Source: Leguminivora glycinivorella
Lineage: Eukaryota; Arthropoda; Insecta; Lepidoptera; Tortricidae
DNA: 64,000 nt
NCBI RefSeq assembly: GCF_023078275.1
Contig: NC_062990.1
Coordinates: 8,571,549 to 8,635,548, forward strand
Reading direction: 5' to 3'
The number at the start of each line of letters is the position of its first letter. Position 1 is the first letter of the stretch. The notes below the pieces were generated by a model. The model worked only from the letters and a program-made list of their open reading frames with translations. It had not been told where the DNA came from and did not search any database. Positions 55,146-64,000 of this stretch are shown one piece after another. The position numbers were made by a program, and so were the translations under genes.

Positions 55146-55265
55146 GGGGTCGATGTTAGGGAGCAAGGAAGCGCTTTAAGGTTGGTTTCTTTCGATTATT
55201 TCTATAATGGAGTGAAAATGGTCCAAGAGGCATTTGGCAAATGTCGGGCCAAACAAAAAATTTAA
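55107..55265 (+). CDS. short ORF beside the CCAAT segment, unknown
   Basis: ATG in good context (ggaaaATGtcg), 52 codons: MSGLQARGEDVINGVDVREQ then GSALRLVSFDYFYNG, ending KCRAKQKI. It is unlike the low-complexity neighbours but has no recognised domain. It may be a first coding exon (possible donor AAG|GTTGGT near 55181), or chance. Confidence 0.2.
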   Translation: MSGLQARGEDVINGVDVREQGSALRLVSFDYFYNGVKMVQEAFGKCRAKQKI

Positions 55266-55514
55266 ATTATACGACAACAGTGGCAATAAACAACTAGCTT
55301 GGGTCCTAGGGCTGAGAAGATTTCTGCTGAGTGACGGCTAAGATTCGTTCTATAGGTAGATTTTGTCCAGCAGTTATTGATTGAGCTCAAATAAGGGCTA
55401 ACATTTCTTTTTTCCTTAAATTAATTGTATATCGTAAATTTCATTCAGATAAATCGTTACAATTTACAATCTGACAGGAAATTGTGACGGCCATCTCGAT
55501 TCGCGCTTAAACGC

Positions 55515-55528
55515 GTTGCCATAGCAAC
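55515..55528. promoter_or_regulatory. RFX X-box palindrome
   Basis: GTTGCCATAGCAAC is a full match to the RFX X-box consensus. It lies 31 bp before an ATG (55559) that opens MKKVLTKCFDGH and meets a possible donor, CAC|GTAAAC. X-boxes close upstream of a start codon mark ciliary genes in animals. No further exon is identified. Confidence 0.35.
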
Positions 55529-55599
55529 GGGCAGTACAACAGAAACTTCAATTAGAAAATGAAAAAAGTGTTGACAAAATGTTTTGACGGACACGTAAA

Positions 55600-56880
55600 C
55601 TAAGTAATTGAACTTCTTTGAACATTGAATTTTATTTTTATGCAGTATTTAAAAAGTTTGTTTGTGCTCAAAAAGCGTTTGTAATCGAAAGCAATCGATT
55701 TATATTAATGCCTGCATCTGTCGCGACTGTCGCGAGTTATCAACACTCGTTGACAAAATTGCCCTGACCTCCCTTGCTGCACAATATACTATTTTTGACG
55801 TAGTCAGGTATCACACGTTCCTAACCTTCGAAAGTATAACAAGTTTTTAGTGTGAGATATGGTCTCTTGAGTTCGCAAATAACTGTGAAAACAATTTGCG
55901 GTCCGCCGAGCGTGACGCAATGTCTACAGTATGTACATGTTTCCGCAGGGATTTGGATCAAACATTAAATTTTTCTTAGCAAATTAAACCCTGGGAGGAA
56001 AACAGAGGCCTTTGCCCGGTTGTAGGACAAAGATTAACCACAAGAGACTTGAAAGAACGATTAGGTATAGGGACCATCATTTGAAAGATAGTAATGAATG
56101 TGAACCTACATACTTGGCGTGGGAATTACGTGAAATTATTAGCCACAAGCCGATGATTATTTATACGAACAATGAAAATTAAACCATTAAAGTTATGCTC
56201 CATCCAATCCAAACAGTTATTTGATGACTGTGGGACTTTTCTTGGAGGCAATGCTTCGCCATCAAACTATGTCACACTATGCCCTTTGCCTTTTAGAGTT
56301 TTGAAATCGTTTAGCGTAATGCTGATGCCCTTTCTGAATGAGAAGGCGTGGACAATGGACACAGATGGCCTCTAGCCAAGAGTACAATCGTTGACGCTCC
56401 GTGGTGAACTGGCGAACGATACGCAACGCAACTGGGTCGCACCAGGGGCGGCTCACTCCGCGATTCTATCGCCGCGCTACAAGTTCTTTCTGACTCTTGG
56501 AGACCATATACATCTCCAAGGAAAAAAGTAGATTAAGTATATCTATTTTTTTTTCTTTAGTTGTGACATCAAGAGTCTTTTACAACTCTAAAGTTATTTT
56601 AGTTATCTTTTATTTGTATCAGTTCGTTTTTTTTTGTTTTCATCATGTATATTTTTTCTTTTTTTTGATGTACTTTAACACTTAGAGACTATACATCTCT
56701 AAAATCTCTTATTAATCATAGTAGCTTTGTACTTTGTATAATTTATTGAAATGAATTTCCATAGAGTAGGTACCTAAATAGTCTGTTAATTTAATATTTC
56801 TTTTTTTTGATGAATACTTTTGCTGATTAAATTGTATCTCGTTTTTTAATGCATGTTAATTATAAGATGTAATGTTTTGA
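55600..56880. other. intergenic, no supported gene
   Basis: Short AT-rich open frames only, with T-rich stretches at 56550-56660. Confidence 0.3.
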
Positions 56881-56884
56881 AAAG

Positions 56885-57066
56885 AAGTTGCCCGCCGAGT
56901 TTCTTGCCGGTCCCATAGTGGATACCCCCCTCCAACTGAGGGGGGACTGAAATCTTCTCGAGGCTGAGGCGTAGGGTTAGAGTCGGCGTAGCTTTATTTG
57001 ACGTTCATAAGCGCATTGTAATATGCCTACTTGGAAAATAAATATTTCATTTCATTTCATTTCATT
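56885..57066 (+). repeat. LINE 3' end with (CATTT)n tail
   Basis: gttgcccgccgagtttcttg, gaggggggactgaaatcttc and gcgcattgtaatatgcctac, followed by aataaatatttcatttcatt. A typical non-LTR 3' end with a simple-repeat tail. Confidence 0.65.
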
Positions 57067-57234
57067 ACATGCCGGCTTTCAATTCAATGTCGGCTGCTCG
57101 CGGCGGTCCGTTTGTTAATGTAGGTAACAATTTAGAATGGCGGCAATTTGTGAACATCAAAGGAGTGAGCCTTCTGTACTTGTACTGTTATATATTCTGT
57201 GGTCGCACCCACAGATTTCATAGTATGTACCAAA

Positions 57235-57400
57235 GATCAAGGAATCGCATCTACTTAGCGTGCCCGACCTCAGTCCAAAGTTCCAAACGTCCAAGAGTCC
57301 CTAACCCTATTTACAGATTTCGCGCGTCAGTTTTGTAGATGGAAGTCAACGAAAACATAAAAATGCCTCGTTACGCGATGTTTAATTGCAACAATACCAT
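57235..57400. repeat. dispersed element, relative of 50812-51075
   Basis: gcatctacttagcgtg, tggaagtcaacgaaaacata and the frame MPRYAMFNCNNT match the other copy. Confidence 0.45.
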
Positions 57401-58560
57401 GTACTCTTTGCTATAGGCCCTGTGCGTACGTATGGACTAAAGTTGCATACGAAGAAGCAATCAATATGGTATGCGCTTGACGCAAGACACATTGAAAGTT
57501 GGAAGGCGGTAGATGCAAATGTGGGTTGTGTGGACAATTGGGCATACCTTAAATATGTAGGCCTGTAATGTATTTCTATATTTTTATAAAAGATTGTAAT
57601 AAAAGAAAAATGTCGTGATCCAAGTTTATTTACTGACGATGACAATGACACTGATGGTATTCGATCAGGATCACGGGCGGCAGTGTCTTTCTTTTTCTTT
57701 TTTTATTTTTCTTTTTTTTCTCTCTTTTGGTTGGAGGTGTGTTTGATGTCTGGTGAAACTATCTTTCTGGGTTACTGGAGAATAGTTTTATCAGACCATT
57801 TCCCGTAACAGAACGAAATTTGGTATAGCTGCCCTCATTGACCCAAAATCAAATCTTTGCACATTTAACAAAAATACATTTTGACTAAGCTGCCCCTCTA
57901 CTGAAGCTAAGATTAGCGGAGATTCCCCTCCCGTCACTGGAAAAGCAGCCTTACGAGTGAAATTGAATGATGTAACAGGTAATAGATAAAACTTAAACCA
58001 TAATTTAGATTACTAGTTAAAGAGCTACTATTTAATTAAACAACCAAGATAAAGATACACTATTTACTGCATTAATGTCTGCGCTTGCGTGTGGTGTTCC
58101 ATTTCTAAAAGGCCCGTATACTTTATGTGCATTAAGACCTTTTTTTACTAATTTCATTTGGGAATTTGTAAGGTCAGGAGCATAGATGATGGGTGTGTGA
58201 CGTCATCATGGCACCACTTTTCATTACGCTCCATGACTGATAGCCATTTGCTTACCAGAATTCATATATTTTCATAAGTTGGAGAAAAAAGGCGATACTG
58301 ATTGAAGATGTGTACTTAACGCAGCAAAGGGGAATGTACAAGTTTCTAATGGGTTACGGCGACCGCTTTCCATCAGGCGGACCGTATGCCTGTTTGCCAC
58401 CGATGTAGTATATAAAAAAAGATCGAGTAGAGTGGTTATAAGCTTATCAGTTTCTTACGGTACAGTTAACAAGCCAGCTGTGAATACAGACAAAGTGCCA
58501 AATATATGTATACAGAACTTTATTGCCTGTACATTAACCCTTAAATGCATGGTGATGTAT
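57401..58560. other. intergenic, no supported gene
   Basis: A repeat-tail piece at 58335-58415 (gcgaccgctttccatcaggc). No exon seen. Confidence 0.3.
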
Positions 58561-58561
58561 A

Positions 58562-58832
58562 TAAAAAAATAAATAAAATAAATAAATAAATAAATATTAT
58601 AGGACATTCTTACACAGATTGACTGAGGCCCACGGTAAGCTCAAGAAGGCTTGTGTTGTGGGTACTCAGACAACGATATATATAATATATAAATACTTAT
58701 ATACATAGAAAACATCCATGACTCAGGAGCAAATATCTGTGCTCATCACACAAATAAATGCCCTTACCGGGATTCGAACCCGGGACCGCGGCGCAGCAGG
58801 CAGGGTCACTACTGACTGCGCCAGACCGGTCG
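58562..58832 (-). mobile_element. tRNA-derived SINE (family 1), near full length
   Basis: B box GGTTCGAATCCC on the minus strand at 58780-58769, A box TGGCGCAGTCAG near 58823-58811, the full body, and an (aaat)n end near 58562-58595. Confidence 0.88.
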
Positions 58833-58839
58833 TCATAAA

Positions 58840-59460
58840 TGCATCATCGTATATATGCTTCATATATTTGCTCGCCTGTGGCTCGATATGTAGCAATCCA
58901 AAATCACATTTATTGCTTAATTATTATTCATTATTTATTATTATTTAATAATTTTAATATACAATTAAATAAATTAAATAATATAATGATTTACTATTTA
59001 TTATTTAATGATTAAGATGAAATGGCGGAAAAGTGTGAAAAAATAGGACGATGGCGATTTTTAGTATGTGATTTAGGCTGATTTTTTCGGAGTTAGTAAT
59101 TAGTTTATGTTTAAACATTTTATCTACAGGTTTCACAGATAGTGTACCTTTTTAATAGTAGTAATTTTTTTTTTAAATAAAACTTACCAATTACGATATA
59201 TTTATGTAATAAAATTTGGCATATTTAACTTCTAACACTTTTTATTAAATATTTTTTTTATTATTTTTCCCAGAGTCAGAAAACCATTGTCTATCACATA
59301 TATTAATATCTCGTTAAAAGAAAAATTCATGCATTTAACCTTTCGTATGCGTCTGTCAAAAAATTGTCATTAATATATTAGTCATAATAACTACATGTTA
59401 AAGTTGAAACAATATGGAGCAGATCTGCTCCTAAGCATACGAGAGGTTAAGGGTTAAGGT
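58840..59460. other. AT-rich intergenic, no feature seen
   Basis: Runs of ttatttattatta near 58920-59010. Nothing else. Confidence 0.3.
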
Positions 59461-59465
59461 GTGTA

Positions 59466-59911
59466 TACAGTACCGGTCAAAAGTTTGAGTTCACCCTTTG
59501 ATTTCGGTACAAATGAGTACTTTTGTACGATAATTATCTTCGGTTTGGTAGTCGAAATATGTTTTCAACTTATATTTATTGTTTTGTGGAGATTTGTTTT
59601 ACTAGTTAGACACAATTCACGTACCTTTCTTTCACTAAAATCTAATAAACATGACGGCAAAATGCTAGTTATATTTATGGCCTTGCCTTTGCCACTAATT
59701 GAGACACATCTTTACACGAAACACAGTTTTAGCCAGATAATATAGGCCAAATAATTATTTAGCCTATAAGATTTGACGGAAACAGATGTTAAAAAAATAT
59801 AAATTGTTTACGAAACAAATTTTGACGTCTGAACTACAAAAAACTATCTCTCTAAAGCAGTCAATTGTACTGAAAACAAGGAGTGAACTTAAATTTTTGA
59901 CCGGTACTGTA
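59466..59911. mobile_element. 442-bp non-autonomous Tc1-type element
   Basis: The element 59468-59909 begins CAGTACCGGTCAAAAGTTTG and ends with the near complement (caaaaatttaagttc-type text, then gaccggtactg). TA flanks both sides. No transposase. Confidence 0.88.
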
Positions 59912-60367
59912 CATACATATTTATGGCGCTTTGTCTGTATTCACACTTCACAGCTGTGTTGTCGACTGTACATGGGGTGCTTTAGGACGTAAGTGCGGAC
60001 GTACATGGGGTGCTTAGTGTATAGATGGTGTACAGTATGACATAAGGGTATATAACCTTCAATCTTTATATTTTCCTATGGTGAGGACTCTCTAGGCGTG
60101 GAAAGCCACACAATTAGGTACGGAATTGCGAAAGTGGGTTATTTTGGTTGCATGTTTATGGGCTTAGACGTAAACGTCAGTTTATTTTAATCATTACCTT
60201 AGTTGACTAACAATAGGCTTATATAGTTCGTTTCTTAACCGGCAGTAACGATGAGAGAGTAAACACAAATTATAAAAGTAACATAAAAATGAATTAAGTA
60301 CCTAACATATCAGTCATATCACACTTTTGACACTCATATTTTTGCAATTGACTTAACCAGCTATTAT
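59912..60367. other. intergenic, no feature seen
   Basis: A tandem-like tacatggggtgctt text occurs twice near 59968 and 60002. Otherwise nothing. Confidence 0.3.
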
Positions 60368-60710
60368 AATATAACTAGCGACCCGCCCCGGCTTCGCACG
60401 GGTACTATACCTACATGTAAACCTTCCTCTAGAATCACTCAATCTATTAAAAAAAACAGCATCAAAATCCGTTGCGTAGTTTTAACGGCTCAGCCACGAC
60501 ATTAGTCTAAGCGCGACAGCGGTGAGCGGCGGCCATATATTAGAGCGAGACACAACGATGGGACTTTTCATTCGCACGTATGGCTGCCGCTCACCGCTGT
60601 CGCGCTTAGACCAATGTCGTGGCTGGGCCGTAAAGATTTAAGCATACATAGGGACATAGGGACAGAGAAAGCGACTTTGTTTTATACTATGTAGTGATAG
60701 TGATGATATA
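60368..60710 (+). repeat. dispersed repeat interrupted by a TAA-flanked MITE
   Basis: The host repeat runs gcgacccgccccggcttcgc, aaaatccgttgcgtagtttt and aagatttaagcatacatagg to gcgactttgttttatactat. It is cut at 60483 by the MITE at 60486-60630. Confidence 0.75.
60486..60630. mobile_element. 145-bp fold-back MITE with TAA duplication (PIF/Harbinger-like)
   Basis: Arms CGGCTCAGCCACGACATTAG and, on the other strand, CGGCCCAGCCACGACATTGG continue through gcgcgacagcggtgagcggc. TAA lies at 60483-60485 and 60631-60633, and removing the element restores gtagttttaaagatttaagc of the host repeat. A 3-bp TWA duplication points to PIF/Harbinger. Confidence 0.88.
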
Positions 60711-61540
60711 GACTACGACTCAACTGTGCGTTCAACTTATTGAATATAATAGAATATAATTCATAATTATATTCAATTTATTTGCGTTCATATTAATTTA
60801 TGATCATAAAAATGCCAATAAGTATTATTAGTATGTATGGGACGTTTGTCAATAAAGCTGTTATGAACCTATTTTCACAATGGCCCTAATTCAGAATGTA
60901 AATCAAGTCAATTTATGATCAATTATTTTTATTTCTAGGACCATAAATATAATTATATACGACTGAGTTTTGATCTGATTAACCCATTGTGGCAAGGGCG
61001 TTTCTTCAGACTCTAAGCAAAATCTGCCGGCTTGTTGTACATAACATAAAGTAACGTAACCAAAACAATTACAACTAGATTATCAGATCTTGCTTTCTAA
61101 CTAAACCTAAACGGAAAATGGTTTCCACAATTTAATACCCAAGAAAAATATTCAAATTAACTTACTCTCCCAAGGCAATGTGAGCCTAAAACCACTGGCT
61201 TACAATCTACTTTAAGTTCAAAATGAAATGGCTGTTAAGTCTTTTTATATTGAAGTTTAATTTCCAAACTGTAGATTAGAATCTTGAGCAATTATTTGCT
61301 TCGGTGCACCGTGAGGAAACCTAGAAAACAAAGGTGCGTGCTTATTTTATTAGGACGACTGGTCGTTGATTGAAAGCGAAAAAAAACTCGTCGTGTTATT
61401 AATAAACGCTTGACAAGTCTCAAAAAAGATAGTGAAAATCACGGATTTCATACATACCAATAGATCAAACAAAAGTTTCCTCTACTTTCTGCTTAGCGTG
61501 CCAAAGAAACTCAGTCAAAACAATTAGGTACCTAAGCTCT
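60711..61540. other. intergenic, no feature seen
   Basis: Small inverted text near 60740-60775 (gaatataat/attatattc) only. Confidence 0.3.
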
Positions 61541-61964
61541 GCCGTTGCAGGCGTCCATAGGCTATGAATACTGCTTACAATCTGGCGGGCCTTAAGCTAC
61601 AGTGCCACCGACGTAGAAAATATTTAAAAACATAACTACAAGGAAGCTACTATGTCTTGTGGAAATTAGATTAAGAAAATAAAGACAAGAATAAAACACA
61701 CTGACACAAACTTCCACTTAGCTAATCTTCAAAAGCCTAATGATCGAAATGATTCCGCCATGAAAGAGCCCACAATCTTGCCAACTAGGAAATGGAGTTC
61801 GGATTACGAAATGCACCATCATCGAGCACGGTCACAAGATATGTAGAATAGCCAGTGCGATATCGTTGTAGAAACGTTCAAAAAAATGTTTAGCCTAGTT
61901 ACTGTACTGAATATTTCCTGTGATCTAATTTATTAATTATCATCATTCGCCTGCCGTTATCAGT

Positions 61965-62055
61965 CCTCTTCCATACCTCTCTATCGCCCGTCATATCATT
62001 CTTTACTTGATTTCATTTCCTATCTTTTCACACAGTCCATCCTCCTTTTCCTCGG
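61965..62055 (-). repeat. LINE 3' end fragment, minus strand
   Basis: Read on the minus strand, aggatggactgtgtgaaaag and gatagagaggtatggaagag match the LINE ends at 6690 and 48165. Confidence 0.5.
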
Positions 62056-62640
62056 GTTTGATTAAAAAAACGCATAAATGGATCACACTCTTGAGTATGT
62101 CATATATGTAGCAAAGTATACCGGAAAATATAGGTACACGACTTATTTGTGTGTACAGACTTTAAGGTAGTGCAGTTTTATAAGTGTAATTCCATCTCAT
62201 TCGGAATCTACATCACGTTCGGGCGGTTAAGAACATGGTTAAAAAACTGTAGCCAGTAACCTAACTATGTCAGAGCACTAACTGTCATATGGGAGAAAAT
62301 GGGACACGCTGGAGCCCTAATTTAGATTTACGGAGCCGTTTATTAGATTGGACGGACAGACAGATGGGCAAGTGACGTAGTCTTCCGTGACGTAAATCAT
62401 ATTGTATGGTGCGCTACGGTTTGTTAAGCTTCCATTTTCGTGAAACAGTGGTTAGCTAACTAAGAGCCAGCACAGACTTACTGGAACCCAAACACACTTG
62501 TAGATGGACGTTCCTATTGGGCTATTGCGCAATACACGCGCATGATGTGAACCTACCTTAGAAATCTATATTATTTATGGTCATGGTTCGTTAATATTTC
62601 TTGTATGCGGGTAGATTTTGCACATTGTAATTTTTCCTCA
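62056..62640. other. intergenic, no feature seen
   Basis: No exon, promoter or repeat pair that I can support. Confidence 0.3.
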
Positions 62641-62745
62641 GTCACCCGTTGACTACGAACGCTTTAAAGTGTTCGAAACGTCGGGATGAATTGTAAATTA
62701 ATTATACGCGATTTAATCCGTTTCCATAGTTTTATTTCATTATTG
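62641..62745 (+). repeat. single-arm copy of the 8280-8608 repeat
   Basis: Matches the loop and right arm of the palindrome: gttcgaaacgtcgggatgaa, attatacgcgatttaatccg and ttttatttca. Confidence 0.8.
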
Positions 62746-62839
62746 ACTTCTTATTCTTACGTAAATTATATTTTTACCTACATAATACCACGAGGAAAAT
62801 GAGACACCAAAATATTAAAAAAATACCAAAACCAGAATG

Positions 62840-63236
62840 CATAGAGATCCACCAGACCGCCGCAAAGGTCACAGGTATCATACGTTTTTACGCCGTGAGC
62901 TATATTATGTAATCCATACCACAGCAGACAATACTAACAGAGCCGCTACCAAGACGTATTTGACTGCTACGCGATATCGTAATCGTCGTGGAAATAGTAC
63001 ATTACGATACAAGTGCGGAAAAGAAGAAGTTCGAAACGAGTGGCTTTTAAATCGACACGAGTCACCTTTCCTTTTCGCACTTGTGTCGTACGCCGTTTTT
63101 CAGTGCAGATGGCCCTCTGAAGTTTCGACTTGACAAGTGCGGGAAAAAAGCACCACCTGCACTGAAATAGTTATTTGTTATACAAGGGGGCAAAGTTGTA
63201 TTTTAACGCAGAGTGTGGAATTGAAAAACGAGCAAC
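62840..63236 (+). repeat. composite of dispersed repeats
   Basis: 62840-63166 is a GC-moderate block with inverted text (tacaagtgcggaaaag near 63010 against cttttcgcacttgtgtc near 63070). It is joined at 63167 to the first 70 bp of the 430-bp repeat family (atagttatttgttatacaag). Confidence 0.5.
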
Positions 63237-63239
63237 GAG

Positions 63240-64000
63240 TTCGTACCACAGACAATGCTAACAGCGGGTCGTGTCAATACCATGATTTCCGTTTTTTGCC
63301 CGCGCCTCGAGCAAATGACGCGATTACGGATAATTGTACAAGAACGACCTTGTAGGGCATGATTCTACCTATTATGAGATTTGTACCTAGCACAGAGTTA
63401 TTATATTATAAAAGATAATGCTAATATCGCTGCACAGCCCTGTACCTAGTATCAGTAATTACTAAATCAAGGCGCTTTTCTTGCTGGGGGTCATATCTGC
63501 AGATTGACAGCGACATCAATGAATCAGGTCGATTTTTGAACTTCGACCGTTTGATTCGGGATTTCGTGTAGTTAAGTAATATTATCTCCAATTCTCCACT
63601 ACAAGCTATTTAAATTCTAAGTATTAGAATTGAAAACAATGGTCAATATCACTAGATTCTAAATTTCAAGTGTTCTTTTTTAGAAAAATTGCATTTCGCA
63701 GTTTTCCACCGACTTTCGTATGGAGGAATCGATGCTCGTAACTCAAAACGGTGTATAATACATATAGGTATTGAAACGTCGAGATGTATTATGAAACTTA
63801 TGAATTCATCATACGCATTTACCACCAGTATTTACGATGTCTTGTTACTTAAAAACAAGAATACTATACGATTCGCGGCATTTAATGAATAATGATGAAT
63901 CGGTCACGGCTCATTTCACATTTCGCTGACTCCTGTCAACTCCTTACATGTCTCAATCACTTTAACGTGTTTTCGACAATAAGGTTGAGGTCGTCACCAA
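63240..64000. other. end of window, no supported gene
   Basis: Short frames at 63137 and 63689 have no support beyond being open. Confidence 0.3.

Noticed and set aside
59461..59745. 94-codon frame
   Set aside because: It begins inside the TIR of a non-autonomous Tc1-type element and shows no transposase motif.

Overview
This window is nuclear DNA of an insect, almost certainly a moth or butterfly (Lepidoptera). The evidence is AT-rich sequence with GT-AG introns, cuticle-type genes whose first coding exon holds only a few codons, two tRNA-derived SINE families in many states of decay, and dozens of short fold-back (MITE-like) elements nested in one another. I see no bacterial gene, CRISPR array, rRNA gene or true tRNA gene.

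The recognisable genes lie in the first 22 kb. A pro-resilin-like cuticular protein gene runs on the + strand (coding exons from 1100 to 4508, with a possible first exon at 75-122). A second + strand gene (8114-12742, eight exons) encodes a secreted acidic protein with EYGPP motifs. Then come two minus-strand genes that I do not recognise: a 513-residue secreted repeat protein built around a Cys-x6-Cys motif of the form CPYWDxxC (14045-15975), and a 113-residue secreted protein with a single Cys-x6-Cys motif (17779-21882). These two share a 38-nt first coding exon, the same intron phase, a TATA promoter and the Cys spacing. They are the best candidates here for an undescribed family.

From 22 kb to 64 kb the window is mostly intergenic or intronic DNA filled with transposable-element remains: SINEs, LINE 3' ends, a decayed 1.7-kb Tc1/mariner transposon (52200-53884) with its TIRs intact, a hAT-type MITE with a perfect 8-bp target duplication (27271-27733), TA-flanked MITEs with shared CAGTC-type ends, GC-rich fold-backs, and a repeat family with two near-identical copies 43 kb apart. 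Weak gene signals in this part are two possible untranslated first exons with good splice donors (23650-23916 and 45288-45485), one orphan coding-like segment (25234-25407), a CCAAT/CRE promoter-like segment with a short ORF (55050-55265) and an RFX X-box palindrome just upstream of an ATG (55515-55561).

The four supported genes all encode secreted proteins with short 5' leaders; where the first exon is certain it carries a TATA box. The first two fit cuticle or another extracellular matrix. The role of the Cys-x6-Cys pair is unknown. All exon models were worked out by eye from splice sites, reading phase and signal peptides.
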